Part shown: positions 1-9,900 of the stretch, piece after piece
Position numbering within the stretch: the first letter of the stretch is position 1
Layout of the letters: each line of letters starts with the position of its first letter
Assembly: GCA_016710095.1 (NCBI GenBank)
Contig: JADJLL010000003.1
Location: 62,001 to 126,000 of the forward strand
DNA from: Candidatus Eiseniibacteriota bacterium
GTDB taxonomy: Bacteria; Eisenbacteria; RBG-16-71-46
Direction: 5' to 3'
Length of the DNA: 64,000 nucleotides
Notes under the pieces: model-generated
The model's input: only the letters and a program-made list of their open reading frames with translations
What the model was told of the DNA's origin: nothing
The model's database searches: none
Position numbers and translations under genes: made by a program

Positions 1-787
1 TCGTCTCGGGCGCGAGGCCCGTCTTCGGCAGGCGGTTCACGAAGTCGGACGCGATCTTGATCGAGTTCACCATCACGCCGGTCGCGAGACCGGGGTGCGT
101 GTTGAAGCCCTGGAACGTCACGGTCATCGCGTCCGCCGAGAACGTCTCGGCGTCCATGCGGCCGCGGCCTTCGCCGTCGAGCGTGTAGGCGCAGTACGCG
201 CCGAAACGCTTCACGTCGAACTGCCGCACGCCGCGCCCGATCTCTTCGTCGGGAGTGAACGCCACGCGAATGGCGCCGTGCGGAATCTCCGGGTGCGCGA
301 GCAGGTGCTCGAGCACGCCCATGATCACCGCGACGCCGGACTTGTCGTCGGCGCCGAGCAGCGTCGTGCCCGACGCGGTCACGATGTCGTCGCCCTTGCG
401 CGCGGCGAGCGCCGGCAGTTTCGCGGGCTCGAGCACGGCGGTCGGGTCGTCCGGGAACACGATGTTCCCTCCGGCCCAGGCGCGATGCACGATCGGCTTC
501 ACGTTCAGTCCGCTCATCTCGGGCGACGTGTCCACGTGGGCGAGGAAGCCGATCACCGGCACGTTCGCCTTCTTCGTGTTCGCGGGCAGCGTCGCCATGA
601 CGATGCCCTTGTCGTCGAGGAACGCGTCGGACAGACCGAGCGCCTTGAGCTCGTCGACGAGCACGTTCAGCAGCACGAGCTGCTTCGCGGTGCTCGGAAT
701 GGTCGTCGAGGCGGGATCGGCCTGGGTGTCGTACTTCACGTAGCGCAGGAAGCGCTCGAGGATGGCTTCGCGGAGAGTGGCGCTCAT
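1..787 (-). CDS. pepT: Peptidase T (tripeptide aminopeptidase), N-terminal part, cut by left edge
   Basis: M20-family zinc aminopeptidase that removes the N-terminal residue from tripeptides in the cytoplasm. The minus-strand frame opens with ATG at 787 (MSATLREAILERF) and stays open to base 1, giving about 262 of the roughly 410 residues usual for PepT. Visible family features are the metal-ligand motif AHVDTSPEMSG near residue 80, the bridging-aspartate motif LLGADDKSGVA near 140 and TPDEEIGRG near 175, the expected order for PepT. It is divergent from the POT peptide symporter at 966, which would supply its substrates. The C-terminal catalytic part lies outside the window. Confidence 0.9.
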   Translation of the reverse strand, partial: MSATLREAILERFLRYVKYDTQADPASTTIPSTAKQLVLLNVLVDELKALGLSDAFLDDKGIVMATLPANTKKANVPVIGFLAHVDTSPEMSGLNVKPIVHRAWAGGNIVFPDDPTAVLEPAKLPALAARKGDDIVTASGTTLLGADDKSGVAVIMGVLEHLLAHPEIPHGAIRVAFTPDEEIGRGVRQFDVKRFGAYCAYTLDGEGRGRMDAETFSADAMTVTFQGFNTHPGLATGVMVNSIKIASDFVNRLPKTGLAPET

Positions 788-914
788 GGGGATCGTCCGG
801 GTCGGAGTGCACGTCGGGAACGGCGGCGACCGTAGGCCGACCGGCGGGCCGCGGCAAGCCGCCGCCGGGCCGCGTCCGTCGGTTTCGTCGTGGCGGCGGC
901 GGGTGCCGCGCGAC

Positions 915-920
915 TATGCT
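915..920 (+). promoter_or_regulatory. Candidate -10 box (TATGCT) for the POT transporter
   Basis: TATGCT lies 46 bp upstream of the ATG at 966. The same hexamer occurs upstream of the gene at 6937. No convincing -35 box is visible. Confidence 0.35.
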
Positions 921-965
921 CCGCCGTCATTCTGACCCTCACCGACCCATCCGGAGGAATCACCC

Positions 966-2399
966 ATGGCGACCGCCGCCGGCGCCGCGCAGGACGAAGG
1001 CACGCTCTTCGGCCATCCGCGCGGGCTGTACGTCCTGTTCTTCACCGAGATGTGGGAGCGCTTCTCGTACTACGGCATGCGCTCGCTGCTCGTGCTGTAC
1101 ATGGTGAAGTACCTCTTCATCCAGCCCGACGTCGGCCAGCAGGTGCTGGGCTACACCGCGCTGAAGGGCATGCTCGAGAGCTTCCTCGGACCGCTCGACG
1201 CGCAGCCGCTGTCGTCGAACATCTACGGTCTCTACACGGGGCTCGTGTACTTCACGCCGTTCTTCGGCGGGCTGCTCGCGGACAAGGTGCTCGGCCAGCG
1301 CAAGGCCGTGGTCGTCGGCGCGATCCTCATGGCGATCGGCCACTTCCTCATGGCGATCCAGAGCCTGTTCTTCCCCGCGCTGCTGTTCCTGATCGCGGGC
1401 AACGGCTGCTTCAAGCCGAACATCTCCACGCAGGTCGGCCTGCTCTACAAGCAGGGTGACCAGCGCCGCGACAGCGCCTTCTCGATCTTCTACATCGGCA
1501 TCAACCTGGGCGCGTTCCTGGCGCCGCTCGTGTGCGGCACGCTCGGCCAGAGCGAGAAGTACGGCTACCACTGGGGCTTCGGCGCCGCCGGTGTGGGCAT
1601 GCTGCTCGGCCTCGCGATCTACCTGTGGGGCGGCAAGTACCTCGCGCCCGACGTGCTCGCGCAGCGCACCGCCGCGCAGGCCGCCGCGCCCACGAAGACG
1701 CAGGCCAAGGAGCCGCTCACGAAGGAAGAGTGGCTGCGCGTCGGCGCGATCTGCGTCGCGTGCTTCATCGTCGGCGCGTTCTGGGCCGTGTACGAGCAGC
1801 AGGGCAACACCATGCAGCTCTGGGCCGACCAGAACACGAACTGGACCGTGATGGGCTGGACCATGCCGACCACGTGGTTCCAGGCGTTCAACCCGTTCAT
1901 GATCTTCCTGTTCACGCCGCTGCTCACCGGTCTCTGGGCGCAGCAGGCGCGCACGAACAGCGAACCGACGAGCCTCACGAAGATGGCGTACGGCCTCGTG
2001 CTGCTCGGCCTGTCGTACGTGGTCATGATCGTCGCGTCGGCCCCGATGGCGAACGGCACCATGGCGCTCGACGCGAAGCGTCACCTCATCTGGCTCGTCG
2101 GCGCGACGGGCATCGCGACGTTCGGCGAGCTGTACCTGTCGCCCATCGGCCTGTCGTTCGTGACGAAGGTCGCGCCCGCACGCATCGTGTCGATGATGAT
2201 GGGCGTGTGGTTCCTCGCGAACTTCCTCGGCAACCTGATGGCCGGCTACCTCGGCTCGTTCTACAGCCGCATCTCGCACCAGCAGTTCTTCACGCTCATG
2301 ACGGCGATCGGCGTCGTGGCCGGCGTGATCCTGTTCCTCATGGTGAAGCCGCTCGACAAGATCGTGAGCGCGCACGACAGCGGAGAGGCGCACCAGTAA
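966..2399 (+). CDS. POT/PTR2-family proton-coupled oligopeptide symporter
   Basis: Inner-membrane major-facilitator protein importing di- and tripeptides with protons. It has 477 residues, the usual length for bacterial POT proteins. The first helix carries the family signature FTEMWERFSYYGMRSLL (ExxERF element, residues about 21-37), and many hydrophobic helices follow. The segment FLIAGNGCFKPNISTQVGLLY near residue 140 matches the conserved POT second signature. The start is supported by GGAGG eight bases upstream of ATG. It is divergent from peptidase T and close to an OPT transporter, so the region looks devoted to peptide scavenging. A strong hairpin terminator follows at 2421. Confidence 0.92.
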   Translation: MATAAGAAQDEGTLFGHPRGLYVLFFTEMWERFSYYGMRSLLVLYMVKYLFIQPDVGQQVLGYTALKGMLESFLGPLDAQPLSSNIYGLYTGLVYFTPFFGGLLADKVLGQRKAVVVGAILMAIGHFLMAIQSLFFPALLFLIAGNGCFKPNISTQVGLLYKQGDQRRDSAFSIFYIGINLGAFLAPLVCGTLGQSEKYGYHWGFGAAGVGMLLGLAIYLWGGKYLAPDVLAQRTAAQAAAPTKTQAKEPLTKEEWLRVGAICVACFIVGAFWAVYEQQGNTMQLWADQNTNWTVMGWTMPTTWFQAFNPFMIFLFTPLLTGLWAQQARTNSEPTSLTKMAYGLVLLGLSYVVMIVASAPMANGTMALDAKRHLIWLVGATGIATFGELYLSPIGLSFVTKVAPARIVSMMMGVWFLANFLGNLMAGYLGSFYSRISHQQFFTLMTAIGVVAGVILFLMVKPLDKIVSAHDSGEAHQ

Positions 2400-2420
2400 G
2401 CCGCGCTTCGGACGTACGAA

Positions 2421-2457
2421 GGCCCGGTCGCCCCACGGCGACCGGGCCCTTTCGTTT
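2421..2457 (+). terminator. Rho-independent terminator after POT transporter
   Basis: A perfect 12-bp stem GGCCCGGTCGCC / GGCGACCGGGCC with a 4-nt loop is followed by CTTTCGTTT. Confidence 0.8.
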
Positions 2458-2528
2458 GCCCGCGTGCGCGGCCCCGGCCCGCACAAAGGTGACACGCGCT
2501 GTCACCGTATCGTGGCATCCTGCCGCCC

Positions 2529-2993
2529 ATGGCCAAGACCACACTGACCGCCGAAGCGCTGCTCGCCGACTTCCCGCCCGCCGTGCGCGATCGCCGCCAG
2601 AGTCCGCGCGATCGTGAACGACGTGCTGCCCGACGCGGAGGAACGCGTGCTGCCGGGCTGGCGCGCGATCGCTTTCCGCTCGCCCGAAGCCGGGCACGTG
2701 TGCGCGCTGTTCCCCTACGCGGCGGAGGTGCGGCTGTACTTCGAGCACGGCTCGACGCTGCGCGACGGCGAGGGGATCGAGTACGGCGACACGCCGCTCA
2801 CGCGCTACGCGATCTTCCGCCGCGCGTCCGACGTGAAGGTGCGCACGCTCGCGCCCGCCGTGATGCAGGCGTTCCTCGCGACGAGCGAGCGCCGCGCGGT
2901 GCGGCGCGGGGAGACGGGCCGCCCCCCGCAGGGCGCGCGGCGAAACCGAAGCGCCGGCCCGGCCGCGTCAGCCGCGCAGGTGGCGCTCGATGA
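2529..2993 (+). pseudogene. DUF1801-type protein gene with two apparent frameshifts
   Basis: Frame one gives MAKTTLTAEALLADFPPAVR from ATG 2529. The family-like continuation AIAARVRAIVNDVLPDAEER, with GWRAIAFR, LYFEHGSTL and TRYAIFRR, lies in another frame from about 2587. The junction is a GCGC run (2585-2589) where a missing GC pair would restore VRAIAARV. A second shift at the C6 run 2922-2927 would restore a basic tail (AAKPKRRPGR) ending at TGA 2991-2993. Both breaks are at error-prone repeats, so an assembly fault is as likely as real decay. The function of this family is unknown. The 3' end overlaps the convergent GrpB gene by 26 bp. Confidence 0.6.
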
Positions 2994-3450
2994 ACGCGCT
3001 CTTCGCCGCGCGGTAGTCGTCCATCGGCGCGCCCTCGAAGCGGCGCTTGAGCGCGTCGTACTCCGCGCGCAGCTCGGGGTTCGTGTTCAGCAGGTCGCGC
3101 CACGCGACGAACATGTCGTCCGCGCTGCCCTCGACCACCAGCTGGATGCCGACGTCCACGCCGTGCGCGTCGGCGACGAACGCCGAGAACGTCGGCGAGC
3201 GGTCGGAGCCTTCGTTGCGCGCGTACCGGCTCGCGAGCGCGGCGTCGGCGTCCGCGAACGCCGCGGCGCTCACGAGCACGCACACGTCGAGGTCGCCCTT
3301 CGTGAGCGAGCCGGGCACCGACGTGCTCCCCACGTGGTTCAGGCACGCGCGCGGCAGCAGCGCGCGCAGCGCACCGCCGACTTCCTCGTACGCGGCCGCG
3401 ACGTCGTCGCGGAACTCGCGCTCGGGCGCGAACGAGACGCGCTCGCTCAT
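2968..3450 (-). CDS. GrpB/UPF0157-family nucleotidyltransferase-like protein
   Basis: A 160-residue protein beginning MSERVSFAPEREF at ATG 3450. The hallmark is NHVGSTSVPGSL near residue 40, followed by KGDLDVCVLV, the GS plus D-x-D pattern of the nucleotidyltransferase fold used by the GrpB/UPF0157 family. C-terminal EYDALKRRF and AFIERHLRG match the usual family ending. Biochemical activity is unproven for most members. It lies downstream of the GyrI-like gene with a 13-bp gap, so the two are probably co-transcribed. A longer in-frame extension upstream lacks family similarity and overlaps that neighbour, so ATG 3450 is preferred. Confidence 0.85.
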   Translation of the reverse strand: MSERVSFAPEREFRDDVAAAYEEVGGALRALLPRACLNHVGSTSVPGSLTKGDLDVCVLVSAAAFADADAALASRYARNEGSDRSPTFSAFVADAHGVDVGIQLVVEGSADDMFVAWRDLLNTNPELRAEYDALKRRFEGAPMDDYRAAKSAFIERHLRG

Positions 3451-3463
3451 CGCGTCTCGCGCC

Positions 3464-3928
3464 TCACTGCACCAGGACGCGGTTGAGTTCGGTGCGCCAC
3501 GCGGACGGATCCGGCCCCGACTCGGGCCCCGCGGCGTAGCACTCCCACATCGACGCGCCGCACTCGTGCCCCTCGGCCGCGATCCACTCCTCGAACTCGC
3601 TCCACGCGTACGCGAGATCTTCATAGGACCCGACGTGCACCGTGCGCGCGAGCTTCGCCGCGGGCAGCATGCTCGCGACCACGCGGCCGCTCTCGGTGAA
3701 GGTGCTCCACACGGGCACGCCGACCTCGAGATCGAACACGTGCGGATCGACGCGCAGGTGATGCGTGAGCCACGGACCGGCCGGCGTCACCTCCTGCTCG
3801 GCGAGCGCGCGGCGCACCTCGGTGAGCGCCGGCATCATCACCGTGCGGATCTCCGAGCGCGGCACGGTCAGCCGCACCACCGCGATGGGCTGCGCCGTCG
3901 TGTGCAGGATCTGCGGTTCGTCGATCAC
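3464..3928 (-). CDS. GyrI-like (AraC effector-binding) small-molecule-binding domain protein
   Basis: A 154-residue stand-alone GyrI/SOUL-like domain with no DNA-binding part. Visible family elements are PIAVVRLTVPRSEI near the start, AGPWLTHHLRVDPHVFDLEVGVPV in the middle and the closing YEDLAYAWSEFEEWI, with a conserved glutamate (MWECY) near the end. In other proteins this fold binds hydrophobic cations or gyrase. The ligand here is unknown. It is followed after 13 bp by the GrpB gene and preceded by a DinB-family gene 30 bp upstream, all on the minus strand, so a small operon is likely. Confidence 0.8.
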   Translation of the reverse strand: MIDEPQILHTTAQPIAVVRLTVPRSEIRTVMMPALTEVRRALAEQEVTPAGPWLTHHLRVDPHVFDLEVGVPVWSTFTESGRVVASMLPAAKLARTVHVGSYEDLAYAWSEFEEWIAAEGHECGASMWECYAAGPESGPDPSAWRTELNRVLVQ

Positions 3929-3958
3929 CGGTGTTTCTCCTTCGGCCCGGGTCCCGCG

Positions 3959-4432
3959 TCACGCGAACTGCTTCGCCACCAGCCGGATCGCACCGAGGTG
4001 ATACGCGACGTGCGCGATCGCCCCGGCCAGTCCGCCCGTCTCGTCCTCGTTCCAATCCTTCACGCCGTGCGCGAGCGTGACGAGTCCTTCGTATCCGGCG
4101 CGCAGCCGCGTGCGCGTCGCCGCCCACTGCGCGTCGTCCACGACCGCGGGCTCGAAGCTGCCCTTCCAGTCGAAGGGCCCGCGGTCGCCGCTCGTCCAGC
4201 GCACCACGACCTCCATGTGATACGCGGTGTGCGCGGCGTGCGCCGCGATGCTCGTGCCGAACGTGCCGCTCGACGCGTGCTCCGCGCTCACTCGGTCGAG
4301 CGTCGCGAACAGACCGTTGTTCACACCGTCGCGCGTGCCGTCGAGGAAGGCGGTCCCCTGTCCGGGGATGCCGCCTTCACACGCTTCTCGCAGGATCTCG
4401 AGCAGCCCCTTCGCGACCGGGGACTCGGTCAC
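3959..4432 (-). CDS. DinB-superfamily protein
   Basis: A 157-residue helical-bundle protein starting at GTG 4432 (VTESPVAKGLLEIL). The DinB/YfiT metal-site histidines are suggested by HAAHTAYHMEVVVRW near residue 66 and HVAYHLGAIRLVAKQF at the C-terminus. Members of this superfamily include thiol transferases such as bacillithiol or mycothiol S-transferases, but most are uncharacterised. Its first 56 bases overlap the end of the upstream OPT transporter gene. Translational coupling with that gene is likely. Confidence 0.75.
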   Translation of the reverse strand: MTESPVAKGLLEILREACEGGIPGQGTAFLDGTRDGVNNGLFATLDRVSAEHASSGTFGTSIAAHAAHTAYHMEVVVRWTSGDRGPFDWKGSFEPAVVDDAQWAATRTRLRAGYEGLVTLAHGVKDWNEDETGGLAGAIAHVAYHLGAIRLVAKQFA

Positions 4433-6698
4433 GCCTTTTCCCGGACAACAGCATCTCGCGGCCGACCGCGAGCAGGAACAGCGTCAGCAGCGCGAACGGG
4501 ATCAGCGACAGCGCGTCCGCGTTCGGCCCGGAGAAGAACGGGTTGCTGGTGTTCGCCCACTTCGAGATCGACGCGTCGGTCTTCTCCATCACGCCCGCGA
4601 GGAACGCGATGATGATGCCGGCGATCGCGCCGCCCGCGATGTAGCCCGACGCCATCAGCACGCCGGGGCTCTTGTCGCCCTCGGCCTGCAGCTGGTCCTC
4701 GGTGAGGTTCTTGTGCGCGAGCTCCTTGCGCTTCGCCTGGTCCACGAGCCAGCGCACGAGTCCGCCGATCAGGATGGGCGTCGAACTCGACAGCGGCAGG
4801 TACACGCCGACGGCGAACGCGAGCGAGGGGATGCCGCTCATCTCGAGCACGATCGCGATCATCACGCCGAAGAGCACGAGCCCCCACGGCAGGTGACGGT
4901 CGAGGATGCCCTTGATGATGTAGCTCATCAGCGTGGCCTTGGGCGCGTCGAACTTGTGCACCTCGGTGCCGTCGGGACGCTTCGAGTAGGCGCCGTTGAT
5001 GCCCGGGTCCACGAACCACACCGCGGCGCCCGACTCGTCGATCAGGTACTTGCCCGCCGGACCGCCCACGTCGTCGCGCTTCTGCCACACGCGGAAGTCG
5101 CGCGTGTCGGACGACGCCTGCGCGCCGCGGATCTTCTCGTGCTTCGCCGTGCCGAGCGCGTTCGCGTCCACCGCGATCGCCGTCTGCGACACCTGCGCGA
5201 CGGGCACGTACACCGTCGCCGCGTCGTTGAGCTTGAGCAGGATGGGACCGAGCAGCAGCGCCGACAGCAGCGAGCCGATGAGGATCGCGATCTGCTGGTA
5301 GCGCGGCGTCGCGCCGACCAGGTAGCCGGTCTTGAGGTCCTGCGACGTCGAGCCGCCGTTGGAGGCGGCGATGCACACGATGCCGCCGACCGAGAGCGCG
5401 GTCACGTACCACGACGCGCCCGTCCAGCCGATGAGCAGGAAGATCAGGCACGTGAGCAGCAGCGTCGCGACCGTCATGCCCGAGATGGGGTTGCTCGACG
5501 AACCGATCTCGCCCGTCAGGCGGCTCGACACGGTCACGAACAGGAAGCCGAACACGACGATGAGAATCGCGCCGAGCAGGTTCATGTGCAGCGTCGGCGA
5601 CAGCAGGATGGCGACGACGAGCAGCGCGATGCCGCCAAAGACGAACTTCATGTCCACGTCGCGGTCGATGCGCTCGACCGTGGCGCCGGAGCGCGAGCCG
5701 CCGACGTCGCGCAGCCCTTCGCGCAGGCCGTGCCAGATGAGCGGCAGCGAACGCACGAGCGAGATGATGCCGCCCGCGGCCACCGCGCCCGCGCCGATGT
5801 AGAGCACGTACGCGCCGCGGATCGCATGCGGCGACATCTCGGAGATCGGGATCGTGCCCGGCGCGAGCGGCCCGGCGATGTTCTCGCCGAAGAACTTGAT
5901 CATCGGGATGAGCACGAGGTACGCGAGCACGCCGCCGGCGCACATCACCGACGCGATCGCCGGTCCGATGATGTAGCCGACGCCGAGCAGTTCGGGCGAG
6001 ATCTCCGCCGCGATCGAGCCGCCCTTGAAGGGCGCGCCGAACACCTTCTCCGGAGTGTCCTTCCACATGCGCAACGCCGACATGGCGGTCTTGTACGCGA
6101 GGCCGATGCCGAAGCCCGCGAAGATCGTGCGCGCCGAGACGTTCTGCACGCCGCTCGCGGCCGCTTCGGCCTTCGCTTCGGCGGACGACGCCTCGAGCGA
6201 CTCCTTCGACGCGCCGGCCTTGAGCACTTCGGCGCACGCCGTGCCTTCGGGGTACTTGAGCTTGCCGTGCTGCTGCACGATCAGCGCGCGGCGCAGCGGG
6301 ATCATCATGAGGATGCCGAGCAGCGCGCCGAGCACCGAGACGAGCGCGACGCGCGTCAGCTCGAGGTCGAAGCCGAGGATCATGATCGCGGGCATCGTCA
6401 CGCCGACGCCGAACGCGATCGACTCGCCGGCCGATCCGGCCGTCTGCGCGATGTTGTTCTCGAGGATCGTCGCGTCCTTCGCGCCCGTGAGCGAGAAGAA
6501 CTTGAACAGCGTCATCGAGATCACGGCCACCGGGATGGACGCGCTCACCGTGAGGCCGACCTTGAGCACGAGGTACAGCGACGAGGCGCCGAAGATCATG
6601 CCGAGGACCGTGCCCATGAGCACGCCGCGCACGCTGAACTCGCGCAGCACGGTGGTGGACGGGATGTACGGCACGAAACGGGCGGGCTGGGACGACAT
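4377..6698 (-). CDS. OPT-family oligopeptide transporter
   Basis: A 773-residue multi-pass inner-membrane transporter of the OPT superfamily. The N-terminus FVPYIPSTTVLREFSVRGVLMG and the following GMIFGASSLYLVLKVGLTVSASIPVAV are typical of bacterial OPT proteins, as are PAGKYLIDESG in the periplasmic insert and the late IAGGAIAGIIIAFL. ATG 6698 is chosen because GGAGG lies seven bases upstream; an earlier in-frame start at 6746 lacks one. The predicted end runs 55 bp into the DinB gene. One extra A in the A4 run at 4436-4439 would instead end the protein as SGKKA with TGA overlapping the DinB GTG, so the C-terminus may be affected by an indel. Confidence 0.88.
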   Translation of the reverse strand: MSSQPARFVPYIPSTTVLREFSVRGVLMGTVLGMIFGASSLYLVLKVGLTVSASIPVAVISMTLFKFFSLTGAKDATILENNIAQTAGSAGESIAFGVGVTMPAIMILGFDLELTRVALVSVLGALLGILMMIPLRRALIVQQHGKLKYPEGTACAEVLKAGASKESLEASSAEAKAEAAASGVQNVSARTIFAGFGIGLAYKTAMSALRMWKDTPEKVFGAPFKGGSIAAEISPELLGVGYIIGPAIASVMCAGGVLAYLVLIPMIKFFGENIAGPLAPGTIPISEMSPHAIRGAYVLYIGAGAVAAGGIISLVRSLPLIWHGLREGLRDVGGSRSGATVERIDRDVDMKFVFGGIALLVVAILLSPTLHMNLLGAILIVVFGFLFVTVSSRLTGEIGSSSNPISGMTVATLLLTCLIFLLIGWTGASWYVTALSVGGIVCIAASNGGSTSQDLKTGYLVGATPRYQQIAILIGSLLSALLLGPILLKLNDAATVYVPVAQVSQTAIAVDANALGTAKHEKIRGAQASSDTRDFRVWQKRDDVGGPAGKYLIDESGAAVWFVDPGINGAYSKRPDGTEVHKFDAPKATLMSYIIKGILDRHLPWGLVLFGVMIAIVLEMSGIPSLAFAVGVYLPLSSSTPILIGGLVRWLVDQAKRKELAHKNLTEDQLQAEGDKSPGVLMASGYIAGGAIAGIIIAFLAGVMEKTDASISKWANTSNPFFSGPNADALSLIPFALLTLFLLAVGREMLLSGKRRDRVPGREGAARDPARSV

Positions 6699-6744
6699 GA
6701 ACAGTCCTCCGGACGGGGTCGTGTGCGTGGAGACGATCGGCGGC

Positions 6745-6750
6745 ACCTTA
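6745..6750 (-). promoter_or_regulatory. Candidate -10 box (TAAGGT) for the OPT transporter
   Basis: On the minus strand TAAGGT precedes the OPT start by 46 bp, in the divergent intergenic region shared with the Clp-like gene. Confidence 0.3.
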
Positions 6751-6828
6751 CTTCAGGGGCTCCCGCGTCCGCAGCAACGAACGGACGGGCGCCGCGTGGG
6801 CGTCCGTGACGGTCCGCGCGCCTCGTTC

Positions 6829-6834
6829 TATGCT
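6829..6834 (+). promoter_or_regulatory. Candidate -10 box (TATGCT) for the Clp/RF2-like gene
   Basis: TATGCT lies about 100 bp upstream of ATG 6937, the same hexamer as at 915. Confidence 0.35.
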
Positions 6835-6936
6835 GCGCGCGGCGTTCGTCGGCCGCATACCGCAGGGCGCCCTTCCCCCGACTGCTCCCACGGCTCCCGC
6901 GTGAGCCGCCCACGCACCCGAACGTGACCAGGGACC

Positions 6937-9900
6937 ATGTCCGACTTCTTCCGCCGCCTGTTCGGCCCTTCCGACGCACCCGCCGGCCCGCCCGCGCCTC
7001 CCGAACCCCGCACGATGCTTGAGGTCGCGGCGCTGCTGCGCGGCTTCTACGAAGCCGCCGCGCACCCGCGCGACATGGTCGAGGACCCGCTGTTCCAGCG
7101 CGGGGTCGGTCTCTGCATGGCCGAACTCCACCGCGGCGTGGATGCGCAGGGCTACGTGCAGGGCGCGAACCCGATTCTATCGCTCATGGCGCTCGAAGCG
7201 CTCGCGCGCATCACGTCCGACGAAGCGCTCGCGATGACGCTCATCCCGTACACGTGCACGGGCTGGGGCTGGACGCGCCGGCGATCGCTCACGCTGATCG
7301 GCGAGCGCGCCGCGGCGCCGGCGATCGCGCCCGCGCTGCTCGGATTCGCGGGCTCGGAAGAAGGCGTGGACTACGAAGGCCCCGCGCTCACCGAAATGCG
7401 CGAGGCGTTCAAGCGCATGGCGCAGCGCGAGCCCGAGGCGAGTTTCGACGGCGCGCTCGAGGCGCTGACCGAGCCGCAGGCCGAGCAGTTGAAGCAGTTG
7501 CTCGCCAAGCTCGGCGATGGCGCGCCCGAGCGGCTGAACGAGGAGTACCGCGCGTGGCAGCGGCGGCGCGTGAACACGCCGATGCTCAAGAGCATCGGCC
7601 GCATCCGCAAGCCCGACGCCGACGGCGCGGTGAACCTCGAGGCGGTGGACGATCCCGCGTTCGAGAGCGCGCTCGGCGAGATGAAGCGCGTGCTGCTCGG
7701 CGACACGCCGGGCTCGCTCGTGCTGACCGGGCCCGCGGGCTGCGGCAAGAGCGCGCTGCTGCACGTGCTGTCGAACCGGCTCGCCGAGGACGGCTGGATC
7801 GTGTTCGAGGCGGGCGCGAACGATCTCGCCGCCGGCCAGAGCTTCCTCGGCCAGCTCGAGGGCCGCGTGAAGGACCTCGCGGCCGAGCTGCGTGGCAAGG
7901 ACGTCGTGTGGATCATTCCCGACTTCCACGAGCTCGCGTTCGCCGGCGCGTACCGCGAACGCCCGACCGGCGTGCTCGACATGCTGCTGCCGTACATCGA
8001 GAGCGGCGAAGTGCGCGTGGTCGGCGAGACGACGACCGACGCGTGGCACAGCCTGGCCATTCGCTTCCCGCGCGTGCGCACGGCGCTGACGGCGCTGCGC
8101 GTCGAGAGCATGAGCGACGACGAAGCGCTCGCGTTCGCGCAGCGCTGGTGCGTGCAGGCGAGCGCGCAGGGCTGGCCGGTGCCCGACGAACCGACGCTGC
8201 GCGAAATCTCGCTGCTCGGCCGCCAGTACCTGTCGTCCGCCGCGCAGCCCGGCGCGATCATGCGCCTCGTGCAGGCCACCGCGCAGCGCCTGCTCGCCGC
8301 GCGCACGACCGCCGGCAGGAGCGTGGGCACGGCGGACGGCGCGGCGAACGCGACGGCGCCCGACGCGGCACCGGGGGGCGGCGCCCCCGCGCACGTGGCC
8401 GGAGGCCACGGCCCCGCCATGACGATGACCATGGAGGATGTTCTCGACACGCTCGGCACCCAGACCGGCCTCCCCCGCAGCCTGCTCGACGAGCGCGCGT
8501 CGCTCTCGCTCATGGGACTGCGCGAGCGCTTCGAGTCGCGCGTGCTCGGCCAGCCCGAAGCGGTCGAGTGCCTCGTCGAGCGCGTCGCCATGGTGAAGGC
8601 CGGCGTCACCGATCCCACGCGCCCGCTCGGCGTGTTCCTGTTCGTCGGCCCGACGGGCACCGGCAAGACCGAGATCGCGAAGACGCTCGCCGAGTTCATG
8701 TTCGGCAGCCCCGACCGCATGATCCGCGTGGACATGAGCGAGCTGTCGAACCCCGACTCGCTCGACGTGCTGCTCGGCGACCGCGATCCGGTCGGCTCGC
8801 AGCAGGCGCTGGTCAATCGCATCCGCCAGCAGCCCTTCTCGGTCGTGCTGCTCGACGAGTTCGAGAAGGCGCATCCGCTCGTGTGGGACCTGTTCCTGCA
8901 GGTGTTCGACGACGGCCGGCTCACCGACCGTCGCGGCAACACCGCCGACTTCCGTCACGCGATCCTGATCCTCACGTCGAACCTCGGCGCCGCGATCCCG
9001 AAGGGACAGTCGCTCGGCTTCCAGAACGACAATGGCGTCTTCACGCCCGGCTCGGTCATGAAGTCCGTGGACCTCACGTTCCGCCGCGAGTTCGTCAATC
9101 GCATCGACCGCGTGATCGTGTTCCGGCCGCTGTCGCGTGCGACGATGCGCGACATCCTGCGCAAGGAGCTGCGCGACGTCTTCCAGCGCCGCGGACTGCG
9201 CAACCGCGAGTGGGCGGTCGAGTGGGACGAGTCGGCGCTCGAGTTCCTGCTCGACAAGGGCTTCACGCCGGACCTCGGCGCGCGCCCGCTCAAGCGCGCG
9301 GTCGAGCGTCACGTGCTCGCGCCGCTCGCGACGACGATCGTGAAGCACGAAGTGCCGGCGGGCGACCAGTTCCTGTTCGTGCGCTCGGACGGCGAACGCG
9401 TGGACGTCCAGTTCGTCGATCCGGACGCGCCCGAATCCGCGGACGCGCCCGGCGACGTCGCGCCCGCGATGCTCTCGGTTCCCGCGGACGGCGGGCCGTC
9501 GCTCGAGGCGATCGTGCTCGACGCGCGCGGCGAAGTCTCCGAACTCGGCGCGCTGCGCGCCTCGCTCGAATCGCTGCGCGAGCGCGTGCACGGCATCGCG
9601 TGGACCGAACGCAAGCAGGCCGCGTACGCACGCATGCGCGAGGAAGGTTTCTGGAGCGCGGCGGACCGCTTCGAAGTGCTCGGCCGGATCGAGAACATGG
9701 ACCGCGTCGAGTCGTCGTTCGGCAACGCCGCGAGCCTGTTCGAGCGCCTGCACGGCAACGCGGCGCGCGCGCGCGTGCCCGCCGATCTCGTCGGGCGGCT
9801 CGCGCAGCAGCTGCTGCTCCTGCGCTCGGCGAGCGACGCGCTCGACACGGGCAAGGCGTGGGACGCGTTCGTCAGCGTGCGCCCGCTCGCCGACAAGCCC

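Noticed and set aside
2614..3486. Full-length reading of the 290-codon frame as one protein.
   Set aside because: Its second half is antisense to the GrpB gene and has no family pattern; only the first 95 or so residues look real.
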